A DNA stretch of 35,034 bases. It comes from Clostridia bacterium. Its GTDB lineage: Bacteria > Bacillota > Clostridia > Lachnospirales > Lachnospiraceae. The notes below the pieces were generated by a model that saw only the letters and a list, made by a program, of their open reading frames with translations, was not told where the DNA came from and ran no database searches. A program made the translations under genes and the position numbers. This document shows, piece by piece, positions 1 to 9,712 of the stretch (positions are counted from its first letter, which is position 1; each line of letters begins with the position of its first letter). The stretch covers positions 1-35,034 of the forward strand of contig QKDK01000020.1 in assembly GCA_003252135.1 (NCBI GenBank). The letters run 5' to 3'.

Positions 1-92
1 CACTCTCTGATCTTTTCGGGTGAAGCCAGTCCTATCTTAATTGCGTCATAGGAAATATCTTTCACGCTTTCATTTATCATTTCTGCTGGCAT
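1..92 (-). CDS. rpoC: RNA polymerase beta' subunit, N-terminal fragment
   Basis: The first 30 codons of rpoC, reading off the left edge of the window. The ATG at 92 is preceded by GGGAG at a normal distance. The peptide contains IKIGLASPEKIRE, a near-universal N-terminal motif of bacterial beta' subunits, leading into the zinc-ribbon region that lies outside the window. The beta' subunit carries the catalytic magnesium site of RNA polymerase. It follows rpoB after 48 bp with no terminator between them, so the two are co-transcribed. Only the start is visible, so nothing can be said about the rest. Confidence 0.93.
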   Translation of the reverse strand, partial: MPAEMINESVKDISYDAIKIGLASPEKIRE

Positions 93-140
93 TATGGCGC
101 TCCCTTCAATAATAGTTTACAGAATAACATAAAATAATAT

Positions 141-4025
<3,885 letters not shown>

Positions 4026-4065
4026 TGACGTTTCACTCCTTGTTATTTATTTGTTGCATTGCCGT

Positions 4066-4116
4066 AAAAACCACAAGATATCAAGCCGTTACCGAAATAA
4101 CAGAGCATATCTTGTG
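4066..4116 (-). promoter_or_regulatory. Terminator-like hairpin in the rpoB leader
   Basis: In the rpoB 5' leader, a perfect 10-bp inverted repeat CACAAGATAT / ATATCTTGTG (4072-4081 with 4107-4116) encloses 25 nt that can form a further small stem (GTTA/TAAC). On the rpoB strand the 3' arm is followed by G and then TTTTT, the layout of an intrinsic terminator, about 40 nt before the start codon. It could be an attenuator. The structure is seen in the sequence; the function is inferred. Confidence 0.45.
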
Positions 4117-4140
4117 TATATAAATCTTTTTGAAAAACTC

Positions 4141-4169
4141 TTTGCATTTCTCAAATAGTATGTTATAAT
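4141..4169 (+). promoter_or_regulatory. Predicted sigma-A promoter P1, extended -10
   Basis: TTTGCA (4141-4146), a 17-bp spacer and TATAAT (4164-4169) preceded by TG, an extended -10. The start would be near 4176. It points toward the SARP regulator but meets a terminator-like hairpin at 4232-4262, so it may make a short RNA or an attenuated regulator transcript. Confidence 0.55.
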
Positions 4170-4175
4170 TATTAC

Positions 4176-4262
4176 AGATAGGCATATGACACCACAATAG
4201 TGCACATTCCATACTAACACAAATATATCTTGCTGTCAATCATTAATTTGACAGCTTTTTTT
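4176..4262 (+). ncRNA. Candidate ~87-nt small RNA or attenuated leader
   Basis: The interval from the predicted P1 start to a terminator-like hairpin: GCTGTCAA (4232-4239) pairs with TTGACAGC (4248-4255), loop of 8, followed by seven T. No open reading frame of note lies inside. Its first ~29 nt (4176-4204) would be antisense to the start of the predicted rpoB leader. No match to a known RNA family is recognised; this is inferred only from promoter plus terminator. Confidence 0.3.
4211..4239 (-). promoter_or_regulatory. Predicted sigma-A promoter of rpoBC
   Basis: On the minus strand: TTGACA (4239-4234), a 17-bp spacer, then TAGTAT (4216-4211). Transcription would start near 4204, giving an rpoB leader of about 180 nt. 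The -35 box lies inside the 8-bp inverted repeat that also forms the plus-strand terminator at 4232-4262. Confidence 0.6.
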
Positions 4263-4325
4263 AGTTCTCTTTATTTCTTTTTTTACATTCTTGTTGTAAA
4301 TATAGGGAAACATAGTAGGGATTTG

Positions 4326-4354
4326 TTGACGAATCTTATCACAAATGATATAAT
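4326..4354 (+). promoter_or_regulatory. Predicted sigma-A promoter P2 of the SARP-type regulator
   Basis: TTGACG (4326-4331), a 17-bp spacer and a perfect TATAAT (4349-4354). The predicted start near 4361 gives a 36-nt leader with GGGAGG just before the ATG at 4397. It lies downstream of the terminator-like hairpin at 4232-4262 and so escapes it. Confidence 0.65.
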
Positions 4355-4396
4355 ACATACAGTTTTTATGCGGAAACATATAGCGGGAGGCCACCA

Positions 4397-5608
4397 ATGA
4401 GCGACAAAATACAAATCCACATGTTAGGTGAATTTACAATTTCATATCATGGCAGGACCATTTCCGACCAGACCAATCGTTCCAAAAAGGTTTGGACACT
4501 TTTGGAATATCTTGTAGCATTTCATAACAAGGAGATATCGCAATTTGCCTTGATTGATCTGCTTTGGCCGGACGAAGGTAACGAAGACCCGGTAAACTCT
4601 TTAAAAACATTACTTCACAGAACCAGACGGCTGCTGGATGATTTACAATACAATGATCATAAGCTGCTTCTCCACAGGCGCGACACCTATGCCTGGAACA
4701 ACTCCATTCCTTACGAAATCGATGTTGAGACCTTTGAGGATCTTTGTCTGCAGGTATCCAATACATCACTTTCAAAGGAAGAACGGCTTCATCTGTGTTC
4801 CAAGGCATTCTCTTTATATAAGGGTGAATTTCTTCCAAAAAGCACCCATGAATCCTGGGCACTTTCATTAGCGACGCATTATCAGGCTGTTTATACCAAA
4901 CTGATCTACGAGTATGTCGAGCTTTTGATGGAAGACCAGCAGTACGATGAAATTATCGGTATCTGTTCAACTGCATCGGCATTTGACCCATATGATGAAC
5001 AGCTGCATTATCTTCTGATCAATGCACTTTACCTTGCCGGACGCCAAAAACAGGCACTTCACAAGTACGAAAATGTTATGTCACTTTTTTACGACAAATT
5101 CGGTATCACTCCTTCCCAGAACCTGACGGATCTTTACCAGACCATCGTAAAAAAGGAAAATGCAACAGAGACCGACCTCTCCATCATACAAAAAGAATTA
5201 AAGGAACAGGAATCGCCTCATGCTGCTTATCAGTGCGAGTACTCTGTATTCCAGAACCTGTACAGGATCGAAGCGCGTTCCGCTTCCCGGAGCGGTCTTT
5301 CCATTTATCTTTGTCTGATCACCATAGAGGCCGTATCCAGAAGAGACACCTCTGAATTGATCGGAAAAGCAATGATACGTATGTCTGATACCATATCGAA
5401 TTCCTTACGCAGCGGTGATGTATTCGCCAGATATAGTATAAATCAGTTCATCGTAATGCTGCCATCTACTTCTTATGAGAATTGCACCATGATCGGAGAA
5501 CGTATTCTGAAAAGATTCGATAATGAGCGCCCTCGGCTTGGTGTTACCGTTTCTTATTCTCTAAGGAATCTTGAACCGGCGGAATTCGCGAGAACCATAA
5601 ACGGATAA
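4397..5608 (+). CDS. SARP/BTAD-type transcriptional regulator with a C-terminal degenerate GGDEF-like domain
   Basis: A 403-aa cytoplasmic regulator. Residues 1-100 resemble an OmpR/PhoB-type winged helix as found at the front of SARP proteins (IQIHMLGEFTISYHGR near the N-terminus, then a basic segment RTRRLLDDL). Residues about 110-255 resemble the bacterial transcriptional activation domain, with TPR-like helices ending in YDKFGITPSQNLTDLYQ. Residues about 280-400 look like a GGDEF fold: SGDVFARYSINQFIVMLP aligns with the usual D-ARYGGDEF-VLLP stretch, but the GGDEF signature is SINQF. Diguanylate cyclase activity is therefore very unlikely; nucleotide sensing or dimerisation is possible. 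It sits alone between rplL and rpoB on the opposite strand, with its own promoter and a shared terminator. Its target genes are unknown. GGGAGG before the ATG supports the start. Confidence 0.82.
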   Translation: MSDKIQIHMLGEFTISYHGRTISDQTNRSKKVWTLLEYLVAFHNKEISQFALIDLLWPDEGNEDPVNSLKTLLHRTRRLLDDLQYNDHKLLLHRRDTYAWNNSIPYEIDVETFEDLCLQVSNTSLSKEERLHLCSKAFSLYKGEFLPKSTHESWALSLATHYQAVYTKLIYEYVELLMEDQQYDEIIGICSTASAFDPYDEQLHYLLINALYLAGRQKQALHKYENVMSLFYDKFGITPSQNLTDLYQTIVKKENATETDLSIIQKELKEQESPHAAYQCEYSVFQNLYRIEARSASRSGLSIYLCLITIEAVSRRDTSELIGKAMIRMSDTISNSLRSGDVFARYSINQFIVMLPSTSYENCTMIGERILKRFDNERPRLGVTVSYSLRNLEPAEFARTING

Positions 5609-5667
5609 AAACAAACGATAATCGACAAGATTATACGCCCATATTAAATAACAAACAGTTTTGCAAT

Positions 5668-5715
5668 AAAACAGGTGATAAGCGCCGGATGAACTCCGTT
5701 CTTATCACCTGTTTT
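5668..5715. terminator. Bidirectional terminator between the regulator and rplL
   Basis: AAAACAGGTGATAAG (5668-5682) pairs perfectly with its complement at 5701-5715, with an inner CGGA/TCCG stem. A-rich and T-rich flanks make it work for both the plus-strand regulator and the minus-strand rplJL transcript. It separates rplJL from rpoBC transcriptionally. Confidence 0.88.
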
Positions 5716-5771
5716 TATAAGTATACCCGGTATTGATCAACACCGGGTATATGTTTACAATTGAAACAGAA

Positions 5772-6134
5772 TTATTTCAATGTAACTTTAGCGCCTTCAG
5801 CTTCAAGTTTTGCTTTGATGTCATCAGCTTCAGCCTTAGGAGCCTGCTCTTTCACCATCTTAGGTGCTCCGTCAACAAGATCCTTAGCTTCTTTCAGACC
5901 AAGGCCTGTGATTTCACGAACAACTTTGATAACCTTAACTTTGTTAGGACCTACTTCTGTAAGTTCTACGTCAAAGTCTGTTTTTTCTTCAACTGCTTCT
6001 GCAGGGCCAGCTGCTGCAACAACAACACCTGCTGCTGCACTAACGCCGAATTCTTCCTCACAAGCTTTTACTAACTCGTTGAGCTCTAATACTGTCATGC
6101 CCTTAATAGCATCGATAAATTCCTGATTTGTCAT
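5772..6134 (-). CDS. rplL: Ribosomal protein bL12 (L7/L12)
   Basis: Stalk protein of the 50S subunit that recruits translation GTPases. 120 aa, normal length: N-terminal dimerisation helices ([20 protein letters not shown]), an Ala/Val-rich hinge near residues 35-50, and the C-terminal factor-binding domain ([20 protein letters not shown]). A longer reading from 6146 is possible, but the GGAGG needed for initiation overlaps that upstream ATG and is correctly spaced for the ATG at 6134, so 6134 is chosen. It is co-transcribed with rplJ, 66 bp upstream, and ends at the bidirectional terminator. Confidence 0.97.
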   Translation of the reverse strand: MTNQEFIDAIKGMTVLELNELVKACEEEFGVSAAAGVVVAAAGPAEAVEEKTDFDVELTEVGPNKVKVIKVVREITGLGLKEAKDLVDGAPKMVKEQAPKAEADDIKAKLEAEGAKVTLK

Positions 6135-6200
6135 GATATCCTCCATCCTGCCGCTATGCGGCTACTTCATTGTAGATAGAACAGACACTTTCGTCTGGTC

Positions 6201-6692
6201 TTATGCTGCTGTTGATTTCTCTGCGATCTGCTTGAGAACACGAGCAAAATTGGTAATAGGTGACTGTAAGCTTCCAAGAAGTTTGGAAATAAGAACTTCT
6301 CTTGATGGAATACTTGCAATAACCTGAAGCTTATTAGCATCGTAATAAGTTCCGTCGACAACACCTGCTTTAAACTCAAGCTTTGGTGCGGTCTTAATAA
6401 ATTCTGCAAGTACTCTTGCAGGTGCGGTTGCATCTTCAATTCCGAAAGCAACTGCGCTTGGGCCGTCTAAATCACCAGCCAATGCTTCGTAAGGAGTTCC
6501 CTCAAAAGCACGTTTCATATAAGTATTCTTATAAACCTTATATACAACGCCTGCTTCTCTTAACTTTTTACGAAGTACAGTATCCTGTTCAACAGTCAGT
6601 CCACGATAATCAACGAGAACTGCGGCAGTAGACTTTTCAGCGAAACCTTTGATTTCTTCAACGATCGGCGCCTTTAATTCAACTTTTGCCAT
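6201..6692 (-). CDS. rplJ: Ribosomal protein uL10
   Basis: Base of the 50S stalk, binding 23S rRNA and the L7/L12 dimers. 163 aa, starting MAKVELKAPIVEEIKGFAEK, with VDYRGLTVEQDTVLRKKLRE and the C-terminal helical extension that holds L12. The open frame extends upstream, but GGAGGTG sits directly before the ATG at 6692 and the upstream part lies in the L10 leader, so 6692 is the start. The last residues repeat AEKSTAA, also seen near residue 20, a small internal coincidence. Expression is expected to be autoregulated through the leader. Confidence 0.97.
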   Translation of the reverse strand: MAKVELKAPIVEEIKGFAEKSTAAVLVDYRGLTVEQDTVLRKKLREAGVVYKVYKNTYMKRAFEGTPYEALAGDLDGPSAVAFGIEDATAPARVLAEFIKTAPKLEFKAGVVDGTYYDANKLQVIASIPSREVLISKLLGSLQSPITNFARVLKQIAEKSTAA

Positions 6693-6711
6693 GTGATACA
6701 CCTCCTTCATT

Positions 6712-6744
6712 AAAAAACTGCCTCTTGCGAAGACAAAGAGGCAG
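6712..6744 (-). terminator. Attenuator hairpin in front of rplJ
   Basis: CTGCCTCTT and AAGAGGCAG (6718-6726 with 6736-6744) form a 9-bp stem. On the minus strand it is followed by TTTTTT, just before the rplJ ribosome binding site. It is the terminator half of the L10 leader: L10 (with L12) bound to the leader is expected to favour termination. Confidence 0.8.
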
Positions 6745-6849
6745 TGTAAGTATTCTTTCGATCTCAGATCATACATACTACATCCTCGGCAGGCGTTTAT
6801 CTTCTTACGCCGGAATATGTATTCCAGGCACCTGCTGTCTTCGGCAACA
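6745..6849 (-). promoter_or_regulatory. L10 (rplJ) ribosomal protein leader
   Basis: The rplJ leader RNA carries the landmarks of the L10 leader family: GCCGAAGACAGCAGGTGCC near its 5' end and CTGCCGAGGATG further on, matching the L10-binding kink-turn region known from Firmicutes leaders. It starts at the predicted promoter start (~6849) and runs into the attenuator hairpin. Recognition is by motif; a covariance search against the Rfam L10 leader model would settle it. Confidence 0.85.
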
Positions 6850-6855
6850 TTATTA

Positions 6856-6884
6856 TTTATAACATACTTTTATATATGTGTCAA
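6856..6884 (-). promoter_or_regulatory. Predicted sigma-A promoter of rplJL
   Basis: On the minus strand: TTGACA (6884-6879), 17-bp spacer, TATAAA (6861-6856). The start near 6849 coincides with the 5' end of the L10 leader, so rplJL can be transcribed independently of rplKA. Confidence 0.7.
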
Positions 6885-6908
6885 TCATAAAACAACTATC
6901 TGCAAAAA

Positions 6909-7601
6909 TTAAATGAGCTTAGCAGGATTTAATTTTACACCAGGTCCCATGGTAGGAGCGATAACAACGCTTCTTAAGTACTGACCCTTTGCAGCTGCAG
7001 GTTTTGCTTTATTAATGGCACCTATCAACGCTTGGAAGTTGTCTGCGAGTTGCTCTTCCGTAAAGGAAGCTTTGCCTAACGGTACATGTATAATATTGGT
7101 TTTATCAAGTCTATACTCGATCTTACCAGCTTTGATTTCTTTGACAGCTTTGGAAACATCCATCGTAACAGTTCCGGCTTTTGGGTTTGGCATAAGACCT
7201 TTAGGTCCGAGTACACGGCCAAGACGACCAACAACGCCCATCATGTCAGGTGTAGCAACAACAACATCGAAATCAAACCAGTTATCATTCTGGATTCTAG
7301 GAACCAGTTCATCTCCACCTACGAAATCAGCACCAGCTGCTTCTGCTTCTGCAACCTTGTCACCCTTTGCAAATACAAGAACGCGAACTGTTTTACCTGT
7401 TCCGTGAGGCAGTACAACTGCACCACGAACCTGCTGATCTGCATGACGACCATCAACACCAAGTCTGATGTGAGCTTCTACTGTCTCATCGAACTTAGCT
7501 ACCGCTACTTTTTTTACTAAGCTGACAGCCTGATCTACATCATACTGTGCAGTTTTATCGAAAGATTTCACTGTTTCAGCGTATTTCTTTCCTCTTTTCA
7601 T
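6909..7601 (-). CDS. rplA: Ribosomal protein uL1
   Basis: Component of the mobile L1 stalk of the 50S subunit, involved in release of E-site tRNA, and in many bacteria a translational repressor of its own operon. 230 aa, typical length. It begins [16 protein letters not shown] and contains [20 protein letters not shown]-like and [20 protein letters not shown], the diagnostic L1 motif, near residues 125-145. GGAGG precedes the ATG. It follows rplK in the operon, and the spacer between them holds a hairpin resembling one in front of rplK. Confidence 0.97.
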   Translation of the reverse strand: MKRGKKYAETVKSFDKTAQYDVDQAVSLVKKVAVAKFDETVEAHIRLGVDGRHADQQVRGAVVLPHGTGKTVRVLVFAKGDKVAEAEAAGADFVGGDELVPRIQNDNWFDFDVVVATPDMMGVVGRLGRVLGPKGLMPNPKAGTVTMDVSKAVKEIKAGKIEYRLDKTNIIHVPLGKASFTEEQLADNFQALIGAINKAKPAAAKGQYLRSVVIAPTMGPGVKLNPAKLI

Positions 7602-7615
7602 TCTAATTACCTCCT

Positions 7616-7645
7616 GGTGGTAGTATCGGGAGAGATCCCTCCCAC
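7616..7645 (-). promoter_or_regulatory. Leader hairpin before rplA, candidate L1 binding site
   Basis: In the rplK-rplA spacer the mRNA has GGGAG pairing with CTCCC, followed by GATACTACCACC and then the rplA AGGAGG. The same arrangement (GGGAGGA / TCCTTCC, then GATAACACCAC, then AGGAGG) occurs in front of rplK. A G-C stem flanked by GAUA is reminiscent of L1 operators, but this is inference. Confidence 0.4.
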
Positions 7646-7682
7646 ATTATCATTGTATTGGTCAGCGATATAAAACATAGTA

Positions 7683-8111
7683 TTAGTCTTCAACAACTAC
7701 AATACCCATGCTTCTTGCAGTACCGGAAATCATACTGATTGCTGTTTCAAGAGATGCTGCATTTAAGTCAGGCATTTTGAATTCTGCAATCTTCTTAACT
7801 TCGGACTTTTTGATCGTTGCTACTTTTGTCTTGTTAGGAACAGCGGATCCGCTCTTTAAGTTTAATGCTTTCTTTAAGAGTACGGCAGCCGGCGGTGTCT
7901 TTGTAACAAAACTGAAGCTTCTGTCCTGATATACAGTGATAACTACTGGAGTGATGATTCCTTCACCATCAGCAGTTCTGGCATTGAACTCTTTTGTAAA
8001 CTGTACGATGTTTACACCATGCTGACCAAGTGCAGGACCTACCGGAGGAGCCGGAGTAGCCTTGCCAGCTGGAATCTGTAATTTGATATAACCTGTAACT
8101 TTTTTTGCCAT
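7683..8111 (-). CDS. rplK: Ribosomal protein uL11
   Basis: 50S protein of the GTPase-associated centre, binding 23S rRNA next to L10. 142 aa. The N-terminus has the proline-rich [20 protein letters not shown] motif (target of thiopeptides), followed by [14 protein letters not shown]. The C-terminal rRNA-binding domain has [19 protein letters not shown] precedes the ATG at 8111. It lies between nusG and rplA in one operon. Confidence 0.98.
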   Translation of the reverse strand: MAKKVTGYIKLQIPAGKATPAPPVGPALGQHGVNIVQFTKEFNARTADGEGIITPVVITVYQDRSFSFVTKTPPAAVLLKKALNLKSGSAVPNKTKVATIKKSEVKKIAEFKMPDLNAASLETAISMISGTARSMGIVVVED

Positions 8112-8131
8112 GATAGCATACCTCCTAAAAT

Positions 8132-8196
8132 GTGGTGTTATCGGAAGGAACCGGTGCTACGGTTACCGTTGCAGCATACAGCTGCTATCCTCCCAC
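8132..8196 (-). promoter_or_regulatory. Structured leader before rplK, candidate L1 binding site
   Basis: The nusG-rplK spacer RNA can fold into a closing stem GGGAGGA / TCCTTCC that holds two inner hairpins (GCAGC/GCTGC and AACCG/CGGTT), then GATAACACCAC and the AGGAGG of rplK. It shares its closing stem and 3' flank with the hairpin in front of rplA, suggesting both are bound by the same factor, plausibly L1. Confidence 0.4.
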
Positions 8197-8209
8197 TCGC
8201 CTGTAAAAC

Positions 8210-8728
8210 TTATCTCTCAACCTTTACATCTGTAAAGCTGATTTCTACAGGTGTTTCTCGACCAAACATATCAATGTTAATGGTCACTGACTGCTTACCG
8301 TGATTGATTGCCTTGATTACGCCTTGTGTATTCTCCCAAACACCGGAGATTACGGTAACCAGACTTCCAACCTCAAAACCAATATTCACTTCTTCACTCT
8401 TGATGCCCATGTTCTTCATCTCGGTCTCTGTTAAAGGGACTGGTTTGGATCCGGGACCGACAAATCCGGTTACGCCTCTGGTATTTCTTACGACATACCA
8501 GGTATCGTCATTCATTTCCATGTTCAACAATACATAACCAGGGAACATCTTCTTCGCTACCTTTTTCTTGACACCGTTCTTCAATTCAACGACTTCCTGA
8601 ATCGGTACCGAGACTTCTAAAATCTGATCCTGAAGATTTCTGTTTTCGATTGTCTTTTCGATATTTGCTTTTACTTTGTTCTCATATCCTGAATAAGTAT
8701 GAACAACATACCATTGCGCATCCGCCAT
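8210..8728 (-). CDS. nusG: Transcription termination/antitermination factor NusG
   Basis: RNA polymerase-associated elongation factor, 172 aa. The NGN domain (residues ~4-115) has QWYVVHTYSGYENKVKANIE and MFPGYVLLNMEMNDDTWYVV. The KOW domain (about 120-170) has FEVGSLVTVISGVWENTQG. Length and motifs are ordinary. It lies 28 bp downstream of secE in the conserved secE-nusG-rplK-rplA order. Confidence 0.97.
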   Translation of the reverse strand: MADAQWYVVHTYSGYENKVKANIEKTIENRNLQDQILEVSVPIQEVVELKNGVKKKVAKKMFPGYVLLNMEMNDDTWYVVRNTRGVTGFVGPGSKPVPLTETEMKNMGIKSEEVNIGFEVGSLVTVISGVWENTQGVIKAINHGKQSVTINIDMFGRETPVEISFTDVKVER

Positions 8729-8756
8729 ATTATCACCCTTGTCTTTTGTTGAATTC

Positions 8757-8972
8757 TCAGCCTACCAAACTCAGTATTCCCTGAATACCGTATTTGAACA
8801 TTGCATCAAGTAACGCTATAATCAGCCCCAAAATGACGGAAATAAGAATAACAGCAGCCGATTGCTTTGCCAGGGTTTCTTTATCAGGCCAGATAATCTT
8901 TTTGAATTCTGTCTTTAATCCCTTGAACCAGCTTTTTTTTGTTGCTTTTGCAGCTGTATTGGTATCACCCAT
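8757..8972 (-). CDS. secE: Preprotein translocase subunit SecE
   Basis: Small membrane subunit of the SecYEG channel, 71 aa, the short single-span form usual in Gram-positives. The amphipathic segment WFKGLKTEFKKIIWPDKETL (about residues 15-34) is the conserved SecE signature, followed by one transmembrane helix (SAAVILISVILGLIIALLDA). GGAGG precedes the ATG. It sits 23 bp after rpmG. Confidence 0.95.
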   Translation of the reverse strand: MGDTNTAAKATKKSWFKGLKTEFKKIIWPDKETLAKQSAAVILISVILGLIIALLDAMFKYGIQGILSLVG

Positions 8973-8995
8973 GATATTCCTCCTCGTTTTACTGA

Positions 8996-9145
8996 TTATT
9001 TTGTTTCCTTATGCATCGTGTGAGTCTTGCAGAATCTGCAATACTTCTTTGTTTCCATCCTATCCGGATGGTTTTTCTTTTCTTTGGTCGTGTTGTAATT
9101 ACGCTGCTTGCATTCCGTACACGCTAATGTAATCTTTACTCGCAC
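8996..9145 (-). CDS. rpmG: Ribosomal protein bL33, zinc-binding form
   Basis: A 49-aa 50S protein read from a GTG start at 9145 with GGAGGTG seven bases upstream. Sequence features are [17 protein letters not shown] near the start and [15 protein letters not shown] at the end. The two CxxC pairs mark the zinc-binding (C+) form of L33. It is the first structural gene of the rpmG-secE-nusG-rplKA operon, a common clostridial arrangement. Confidence 0.95.
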   Translation of the reverse strand: MRVKITLACTECKQRNYNTTKEKKNHPDRMETKKYCRFCKTHTMHKETK

Positions 9146-9184
9146 AACTTCCACCTCCGTTACTTATTTTCTGTGGTGAACAGA

Positions 9185-9211
9185 CTAAATCTGTCCGTTG
9201 TTTTTAGGCAT
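9185..9211 (-). CDS. Possible 8-codon leader peptide upstream of rpmG
   Basis: On the rpmG strand an AGAGG, then ten T, then an ATG opens the frame MPKNNGQI ending in TAG, inside the predicted rpmG leader. The end of this frame overlaps a 7-bp hairpin (GGACAGA / TCTGTTC), so translating it would open the hairpin. No U-tract follows, so it is not a terminator. It could be a chance frame; the spacing of exactly ten T from the AGAGG is acceptable for initiation. Confidence 0.25.
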   Translation of the reverse strand: MPKNNGQI

Positions 9212-9240
9212 AAAAAAAAAACCTCTTCCATAGCCTATCC

Positions 9241-9269
9241 AATGTATCACAATTAAGACGGCTCGTCAA
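9241..9269 (-). promoter_or_regulatory. Predicted sigma-A promoter of the rpmG-secE-nusG-rplKA operon
   Basis: On the minus strand: TTGACG (9269-9264), 17-bp spacer, TACATT (9246-9241). The start near 9234 gives a ~90-nt leader that contains a run of ten T about 13 nt in. Confidence 0.65.
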
Positions 9270-9319
9270 GTGTTTTCTTATGTTTCAGTCCCATTTTACG
9301 CCTTCAGAAGAATCTTCAT

Positions 9320-9348
9320 TTGAATTGATAAAGGGGTTATGATATACT
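9320..9348 (+). promoter_or_regulatory. Predicted promoter reading into the tandem elements and protease
   Basis: TTGAAT (9320-9325), 17-bp spacer, TATACT (9343-9348). The start near 9355 would place both ~115-bp element copies in a ~360-nt leader of the protease gene. It diverges from the rpmG operon promoter. Confidence 0.5.
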
Positions 9349-9386
9349 GTAGCTGTTCAATTCAAAGAATGAAGCCCTGTATATTA

Positions 9387-9510
9387 TTCAGACTTCCTAA
9401 CATGATGCCGTCATTTGGCATCACAAAAAATGAGTAAAGAACAAGATGTTCGAGCCCTCTGCGAGAATATCGTAGTTCTTTCAGGTGTGAAGATGCTTTT
9501 CTTCACACTT
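9387..9510 (+). repeat. Structured dispersed element, copy 1
   Basis: First of three copies of an element with no recognised family. It is bounded by TTCAGACTT (9387-9395) and TTCACACTT (9502-9510). Order inside: hairpin GATGCC/GGCATC with a 7-nt loop; a longer imperfect hairpin from AAGAAC to GTTCTT with an inner stem GATGTTC/GAATATC; and a terminal hairpin GTGTGAAG/CTTCACAC (9485-9492 with 9501-9508). It shares its right boundary with copy 2. The strand given is the one leading to the protease; the transcribed strand is not known. Confidence 0.85.
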
Positions 9511-9626
9511 CATAACATGATGCCGCCTTTTGGCATCACAAATAATGAGTAAAGAACAAGATGTTCGAGCCCTCTGCGAGAATATCGTAGTTCTTTCAGG
9601 TGTGAAGGGGTGTTTCCTTCACACTT
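9502..9626 (+). repeat. Structured dispersed element, copy 2
   Basis: Tandem to copy 1 with a period of about 115 bp, bounded by TTCACACTT at both ends (9502-9510, 9618-9626). Against copy 1 the changes I see fall in loops and linkers: the first loop is GCCTTTT instead of GTCATTT, and the terminal hairpin is GTGTGAAGG/CCTTCACAC with a different loop. The central region from GAACAAGATG to GTAGTTC is identical. Confidence 0.85.
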
Positions 9627-9712
9627 CCTTCTTATTAAGCTCAATAATACATATGTAATTATACACATGATTTAAGATATTTCAAGTCTTGTTTTTATAT
9701 AAGGAGCACCCT

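Noticed and set aside
4434-4868. Minus-strand open frame of 144 codons within the SARP-type regulator
   Set aside because: Antisense to a gene with clear domains, promoter and ribosome site; no family recognised and no start signals.
6135-6146. Upstream ATG for rplL
   Set aside because: It overlaps the GGAGG that serves the ATG at 6134, so it cannot be the normal start.
9387-9626. Tandem repeats as a CRISPR array
   Set aside because: Units are ~115 bp and contiguous with no unique spacers, and no cas genes are present.
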